The notes below the pieces were generated by a model that was given only the letters and a program-made list of their open reading frames with translations, searched no databases and had not been told where the DNA came from. The position numbers and the translations under genes were made by a program. This document shows positions 57,701-64,000 of a stretch of 64,000 bases of DNA, one piece after another (the first letter of the stretch is position 1; each line of letters begins with the position of its first letter). The stretch covers positions 372,001 through 436,000 of the forward strand of contig NW_002476379.1 in NCBI RefSeq assembly GCF_000189635.1. The letters are read 5' to 3'. The stretch is from Tetrahymena thermophila SB210. Its lineage: Eukaryota > Ciliophora > Oligohymenophorea > Hymenostomatida > Tetrahymenidae.

Positions 57701-60700
57701 TTTAAAAATAGCAGTAATTATTTATTTAGTAGAATTAAATAGATCTACCTAAAGAGGATTATAAAATAAAATAAGGCACTTCAGAGAATTAAACATAATA
57801 AAATTATTTAGAAAGTCCTTACTAAAGATCAAGTTTAAAAAAAGTGAGTTTTATAAAATTAATCAGTATAGAAGATGAAGAATCTAAAGATGGTGAGAGT
57901 TCAAAAAGAACAAATAAATCTGGAAGTTAAAAGTCTTTGCATATGATTAATTAAAGGAGTAATGATGAAAATACTCCAACATCCTCCAATAGTTCAAAAA
58001 TAAGTTTTTAAAAAAATATTTAATCACAAAAGAATCCTGAATCTCCCTCAATTATATCTAGAATGCTAGAGTCATCCAGAAGAAAAGGATAAAGAAAATT
58101 GACATTTAAACTAGATGAATAATAGTAGTAACACTTAAAAAATGTAATATCTAGTAGTTCTTGTGATGAATAAGCTTAAAATTCAAGTTATTCTAAAAAA
58201 TCATATCAAGAAAAATTAAATAGCCCACTTAATAGAAGCATTTAGTCTCCTTTTGATAAAAAAGATCAATAAGGTATTTCAGAAATGTAATAAAATACTG
58301 AAAGTTTAAATTTATCTACCAAAAAATCTAGTTAAGAACAATAAACACAAAACGTTGGGATAGATAATGACAATCAAAATATTGATCAGGCTCCGAGACT
58401 TTAAGAAAACAAGCAGCCAAATAATTAAAATATATCTTCCAGCTAGTTTAATAAAGATAAAGGAGCTTAAAATTTAATTAGCTAATAACAATCCCTTCTT
58501 CTTTCTATGCATAATATGCGCAGCTATTCAAAAAATATATTTTCTTCATCAGTCAATTAATTAAAAAAAGTTGGAGGAAGCACAAGAAAAATGAAAACAA
58601 ATAATTAGATTTAAAAATTAAATTAATTAAATCTAGTCCACTCGAATTCTTTAGTTGAAGAAAGCTAAGAAGGTGGTGGACGATTAAGAAGCTAAACAGG
58701 TTAATTAGGTAGTTCTTAACAATAATAAAGTTCGGTTGTGCAGAGAACTTTAAAATTTTTTTAAACAAAGACTGCAAATAAACAAGCTCAGCAGATTAAT
58801 CAAGGTAATCTTGAAAATAATTCTGATAGCAGTAATAAAGGCACCTAAAAGAAAAACTTAAAGTAGTTGATTTCATAAAATTAATAAAAAATAATTGGTG
58901 AGAGAAACTTGATAGCATTGGTTGATTTTATGAAACCAAAGTAGTTTGAAAAAGTTACTTTATAATAAAAAATGTTATCAATAACAGAAGAAATGGATAT
59001 TGCATTTATGACAGGTTGCCCAAATGAAAGAATAGATAATCTTGTTAGATTTATCGAAATAAAAATTTGGTCTAACTTCTTGAGCTAGTGTGAATTTAGA
59101 ACTGATGATAAGCATTTTAAAGTAGTCCTTTTCTTTGGTAGCAATAAGCTTAGTATTTAAGAATAGCTTTTCCATGACTACATAAAGGTAGATCAACAAA
59201 ACGAGAGTGTAATTGAAGTAGGTGTTGATCTTTAAGAATCAATACTCTTTTTAAACAAAGATGCAAAGCTTCCAACTCGTGTTTAACTTTTACAATATTT
59301 TTTTAATTCTTTTAAGAGTATCCCATACACTATGACATCTAATTTTTCTTTCACAGTTCAAAATGTTATAATAAACAAAAGGAGCATTAAAAAATTTAAT
59401 GTAAACGTACGTGAGCTACTTAACTTATTTATCGCAGAAGGTTTTTACAGGTTTTAAACTAACTACATGAGTTCTAAAGTCAGTTATTCAGAGCTTAAAA
59501 ATCTTGCTTACTTCCTGATCCATAAGATTAAAAACTCAAACTTCTTAGAATTAATGCAAAATTAAGAAAAAAATATCTCAATTGATAAAGCAAAGAGCAA
59601 AAATAACCCTCAGTAAAATCAAGGAAACAATTTATCAACAAGCTTTGCAAAATTAAATACTTTGAATTCTATCAATCAAATACCATCTGAAAATTAGATT
59701 ATAAGCTACGCAACTATAAACATTTAACAATAAGCTCGTTAGCAAAAAAAGAAGAAATAAAAAAGAAACTTTATTATCTTGAAAGATGATAATCTGATGT
59801 ACTTTTATGAAAAAGTAATTAATGTGTAGTTAAAATTAATAATGAAGGTATCATATTTTACAAGAAGTCATTAGTTCTAAATTGTTGTATATAAGTCTGG
59901 TACATCTATGAGCATAATAAGAAATAAATCATTAAAATATTTTAACAAAAAAATCCCTTTTATTTAGCAGTACATGAAATAACTTGATCTATTTGATACT
60001 GCCCTTTCTAGAGTTTGCGATTACATGGTAGATAAGATGATCTTATATTTTATAATTTAACACAATCTCCATTAGGATGAAAGATATATCAAAAAATTAC
60101 ATAATAATGATAAGTAAAGAAAAAAATTCTCTGTGTTTTTAGTAAATAATATATACTAGTTATAGGAATAAACTAGCTCAGAAGAAATTATAAGTACTGA
60201 TTAAAATATATATGTAGATTCTGAAGATAGTGATAGCTAATAAGGGGATTAATAAGATGATGAAATGACAGAAGATTTTCCAGTAAGTTAATACGAGTTT
60301 AATGATACATTATCATAGAATTAAAGTAACCGCTAAATATAAAGTGAAAATGAAGTAAGGTTTTTCTCTTCTAAGAGCTTGACTCCAATAAGAATGTTTT
60401 AAAATAGCAAATTCCAAAAACTAAAAGGTTAGAGGAGTCTTTTTGTTTAAGGATCAAGTGATAGCAGCTTTATAAGTAAAGAAAACTAAAGTCCTAATTA
60501 ATCGATGCAATCATAAAACTAATATCCATTAAAGAAAAGCTCATCGTTTGATGAATCTGAAAAAAATGATAAATATTAAATCTAGGATGAAAATCTTGAT
60601 CAAGAATATGTAGATGAAGAAGAAGAGTATTCAAATCACTCTGATGATAATGAAAATGATATTTAAAACTAAATTGATTAGAATGATGATGAATATTTTT

Positions 60701-60741
60701 AGAACGAAAATAACTATGAAGAAAATAATTAGTATGAATGA
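45799..60741 (+). CDS. Giant Q/N/S-rich protein, 4,871 aa, function unknown
   Basis: A single open chain was followed from ATG 45799 to TGA 60739-60741. Six exons are joined by introns 45994-46064, 51096-51155, 53724-53778, 54578-54665 and 55144-55196; all restore frame. I checked 46065-51095 by eye and found no in-frame TGA. Folded-looking islands sit in long S/N/Q/K linkers. The N-terminal 330 residues are helical and Cys-containing (CSCLLKMQRYAECCSF). Islands near 51,960-52,560 (LLEHPVAERKLLVTVWPLVF), 53,780-54,400 (YNLELYRIIFRKI) and 54,670-55,650 (MRVNFHFDW; RIRLIRGLFGAFPIL) follow, with others near 57,060-57,360, 58,880-59,560 and 59,700-60,150. The C-terminus is an acidic D/E/N tail. 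No family recognised. Could be a ciliate-specific cortical or scaffold protein. Confidence 0.8.
51096..51155 (+). other. 60-bp in-frame intron in the giant gene
   Basis: GTAAGC..AAAAAAG with very high A/T. It is exactly 60 bp, phase 0, and contains no TGA, so the surrounding frame reads through it whether or not it is spliced. An ATG (51162) follows just after, which could mislead gene finders into calling a second gene. Confidence 0.65.
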
Positions 60742-62431
60742 AATTAATACAAAAAAAAAATTAATTATTTTAGAAAATTTAAAATAAAATTTTATATTAT
60801 TTTTTCCCAAATTTTGTACATTTAATTGATGAATTATAAAATTTTGTAAGATACTTTAAATTAATTACTTAATATTCAGACATTAAAATTTATGAAAAAA
60901 AACAATTAATTATTATGTGATAGTATAAAGTCTTTACTGCTTTAAAATTTATTCTTTTATTAAATAAATAACTAAATTTTAATTAATTATTTATTTTTTT
61001 AATTTATGAATGTTGCATAAAGTTTTACAATTAATAATAGCAAGTCTCTAAAAAAAGAAAGTAATTAAATTAATAATAAAAAAAGTAAATCAAAATAGCA
61101 ATCAGCAATATTTATTTATTCTATCAGAAAGACAGATTACAAACCTTATAGCAATTTTATTCAATTCTATTTCTATTAATTGGAAGAAAAGTTATATATG
61201 TATATAAAATTTTAGATTTTTAGTATGGTTCTTTTAATTGAAAGATGCTAAATAGGAAAAAAAAATATTTTAGACCTGATATTTTTATTTATCAGACATA
61301 ATTTTTTCCATCAAAAATTTTGTTTATATTTTTCCCTGTTTTGATTTACTTCGAATTAATTCCTTTTAATAAATTTACAAGTAAATAAATTTTGTTTGAA
61401 AATAAATTTTTTGATTTCTAAAAATAAAAATATAACTAAAGAATTTGAACCGAATATTTTTTATAAACCTCCCTCCTTTCTAATCTATTTTTTGTCTATC
61501 TCAAATAAAGATATTTTAACGCATCCTTTAAAGATATTTCTAAAAATAACCTAAGTAAAGAGTTAAGATTTCAAAATAAAATGATGTATTAAGGTGAGAG
61601 AAATTTAAAATTGAATCTTATTAACATTAAAATCTACAAATCATTTTGTATTTTTTAAATGAGAAATTATTTTCCATATTTTTAAAAATTTTTAACCAAA
61701 ATTTAACACATGAGCAGTTTTCCTTGTATTTTTACAAAAAGTAGTATCGTATTTCATATTTTTATCAAAAAAAAACTTCATAATAAGTCATTTAGTTGAG
61801 TATTTTATCACAAAACTATAAGTTAATTCTAAAAAATTCATCTGAAATTTAATTTTAATTTAATTAATTTATTGAATAAGAAGGAGATGAATTTATTTTC
61901 CTTTGTTTAAAGTAAATCTTACATAAATAAAGCTTTAATTATAATTTATTTGCACTATTTCTTAGCATGAATTCTAAAAAATTTTAAGGTGTAATAGAAA
62001 ATAAATTGAAGATACTTCTATTTATGATGCTAATATTTACTCCTTTATAAAAGAAACCCTTATTTTTATAGCAATTGGTTGTTGAGCCACTAGTAACAGA
62101 GAAAGAGTGAAATAAAGTACTAAATAATATATTTAAAGAATAGGTGGAAGTTAAATCAAAAAAAAAATTCATAAAACTAATTAGGTCATAGGTAACCACT
62201 TCAAGATAGTAAAATACAGATGAACAGTATCTATATTTATTCGTTCTTTGCAATTTGATTAGATAAGATAGATAAACGATTGCAAAATTTAATTTATAAA
62301 TAAATAAATAAAAACGAAAAAACTCAAGATTAATTTTTGATGTTTTAAAAATATATTTTCAGACAATTTATTTATAATATTTATTTAGTTTAAATAATTA
62401 AAAAAGAAAAGCAAAGTAATACACTTAGGTC
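60742..62431. other. AT-rich spacer before the kinase gene
   Basis: About 1.7 kb, AT-rich. A somewhat less biased segment near 61,960-62,260 shows no frame I would defend as coding. No RNA gene was seen. Confidence 0.5.
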
Positions 62432-64000
62432 ATGTCAAGATAAATTGGCAATTACGTCTGGGACAACTCAGGTTTCCTAGGAGAAGGCTCTTATGGTAAA
62501 GTATACAAGGGCAAAGATGTGAAAACAGGTGAGCTTGTGGCTGTAAAGTGCATGGATATGTCACAATTCACTGATTAGTTTATGAAGGAGTCACTTGAAA
62601 ACGAAATTGGAGTTATGAAAATTTTACATTCTAATAATGTAGTTAGAATGCTTCACTGTGAATAAGACAAAGTAATTTCAATACTTATATTTTTACAAAC
62701 AATTAAATAATTAACTCAACATATCATTCCTTAATTACTCTTACTCTCCCTCCTTTTTTGGTATATTCTTTCTTTTGATCTTTGATTACCATTTTAAATG
62801 TACATCAAAAAATCTAAAATAATTGAAAAACTATGAAAACTAAACCTTTCAGTTATAATAGAATATTAATTTACTAACTCTTTAAAATTATAAATTCTTA
62901 GAAAACTACCTATATCATTTTAGAACTATGTCCAGATGGAGATTTACGTAAATTCATTCACTCAAATGGAGGACACCTTAATGAAACTCTCTCATTGGAG
63001 ATTTTGAATTAGTTGATGTTCGGATTTAAGGAATTAGTTGATCATGGATTTATCCACAGAGACATTAAGCCTGAAAATACTCTCATTAAAAATAAGGTTT
63101 ATAAGGTTGCTGATTTTGGTTTTGCTTGCAAAGCTGACATTTCTGGAAAGAAATTGATCAAAGAATGTGTTGGTACTCCTTTATATATGGCTCCTTAGCT
63201 CCTTGAAAACACTCCCTATACTTCTAAGTCTGATTTATGGAGTATTGGTATGATGTTCTATGAAATGCTCTTTGGTAAAACGTAAGAATTTAAAATTTAT
63301 TAAAGCGATTGAAAATATCTTTTAGATAGATTATATTTTATGAGATTCTTTATATTTTTTAAAAAATAAGCTAGTTAAATAGTTAAATATTTAATTGTAG
63401 ATAGATATTTTAAAAAAATAATTAGATTAATTAGTATGTATTAGAATAAGAAACGCCAAAAAAAAAAATAATAAAGAATTAAAGATATTTTTTTAAGATT
63501 AACAAAATAATTTATTAATAATTAGACCCTGGCCTGCTAGAGATATCAACAGTTACTTACGTAACATGAAGAATAGTCCTTTGAGATTCCCATATGATAA
63601 ACCTATTGGTAAAAATACTAAAGATTTTATCACCAGATGCCTTACCATTAATGAAAAGTCACGTATTAGTTGGGAAGAAGTTTTCTAGCATCCCATATTG
63701 AAGTCAATAAGTGGCAAGCAAGAAGGTCCCGCTTTTAATTTTGATGATAAAGCAAAACAAATTATTAGAAGTATGCAACAAATAGTATAAACAAGAAACT
63801 TGAACACTGAATAAATCTTTTACAAGTTTGATTCTGACCATTAAGGTGGCCTTAACCCTTAAGAGTTCCATTTACTCTTATAGAATATAGACCCTCGTAT
63901 TACCTACTATGAATCTGAGCATCTCTTTTAAATAGTAGATTCCTCAAAAGATGGTAGAATTTCTCTTTAGGAATTCAAAGCTATTTTCAACGAATGGGAC
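62432..64000 (+). CDS. ULK/ATG1-like protein kinase with C-terminal EF-hands, cut by window end
   Basis: Starts at ATG 62432; introns 62672-62901 and 63282-63525. The 365 visible codons end exactly at the window edge without a stop. Kinase motifs: GEGSYGKVYKG, VAVKCMD, HRDIKPEN, DFGFA, GTPLYMAPQ (Gln where most kinases have Glu in APE), DLWSIGMMFYEML. The ULK-style TPWPARDIN follows and a compact C-lobe ends in HPILKS. After about residue 310 an EF-hand pair begins: DSDHQGGLNPQEF and DSSKDGRISLQEF. Family role: ULK/ATG1 kinases act in autophagy or ciliary signalling. EF-hands would add calcium control, as in CDPKs but on a ULK-type catalytic domain. Domain fusion is inferred from one continuous frame. 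Confidence 0.85.

Noticed and set aside
51162-60741. A separate gene starting at ATG 51162
   Set aside because: The upstream frame has no TGA and a proper 60-bp intron joins it in phase, so one gene is the simpler reading; transcript data could overturn this.
61441-61465. A tRNA B-box-like stretch on the minus strand (GGTTCAAATTC)
   Set aside because: No A box, acceptor stem or anticodon arm can be formed around it.
61984-62253. An 89-codon minus-strand frame
   Set aside because: Standard-code frame in AT-rich spacer without start context, homology or plausible continuation under the ciliate code.

Overview
The window is macronuclear-type DNA from an oligohymenophorean ciliate, most likely Tetrahymena or a close hymenostome relative. 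Long protein-like reading frames appear only when TAA and TAG are read as glutamine and TGA is the sole stop. The DNA is very AT-rich, introns are GT..AG and about 47-310 bp (far longer than Paramecium introns), and the proteins are rich in Q, N, K and S. All gene models below use that code. Standard-code translation shatters every gene into fragments. No telomeric repeats, rRNA, tRNA, CRISPR array or transposase was recognised.

Layout, left to right: (1) the 3' part of a Q/N-rich IQ-motif protein (+); (2) UPF2, a core nonsense-mediated-decay factor (+); (3) a myristoylation-type cGMP-dependent protein kinase with three cNMP-binding-like domains (-); (4) a small basic protein (+) and a protein with a Rossmann/amidotransferase-like N-terminus (+); (5) a tandem repeat of about 137 bp, each unit carrying a copy of the 3' end of the next gene; (6) an importin-alpha-like armadillo protein (-); (7) a SPICE1-like centriolar candidate (-) and a divergent centrin (-); (8) about 4.6 kb without a recognisable gene; (9) a CDPK (+); (10) a CSPP-like coiled-coil protein (-); (11) an AMPK beta subunit with a carbohydrate-binding module (+); (12) an EXS-domain membrane protein (+); (13) a small hypothetical protein (+), an ABHD-type hydrolase (+) and a membrane RING-H2 protein (+); (14) a single giant gene of about 15 kb (4,871 residues) (+); (15) the 5' part of a ULK-like kinase followed by EF-hands (+), cut by the window end.

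Taken together the recognisable genes are signalling kinases responding to cGMP, calcium and energy state (PKG, CDPK, AMPK beta, ULK-like), cytoskeletal or basal-body proteins (centrin, SPICE-like, CSPP-like) and housekeeping factors (UPF2, importin-alpha-like). Nothing suggests operons: genes lie on both strands with AT-rich spacers of 0.3-4.6 kb. The least explained items are the giant Q/N-rich gene, the 3'-end-derived repeat array, and the amidotransferase-like protein.
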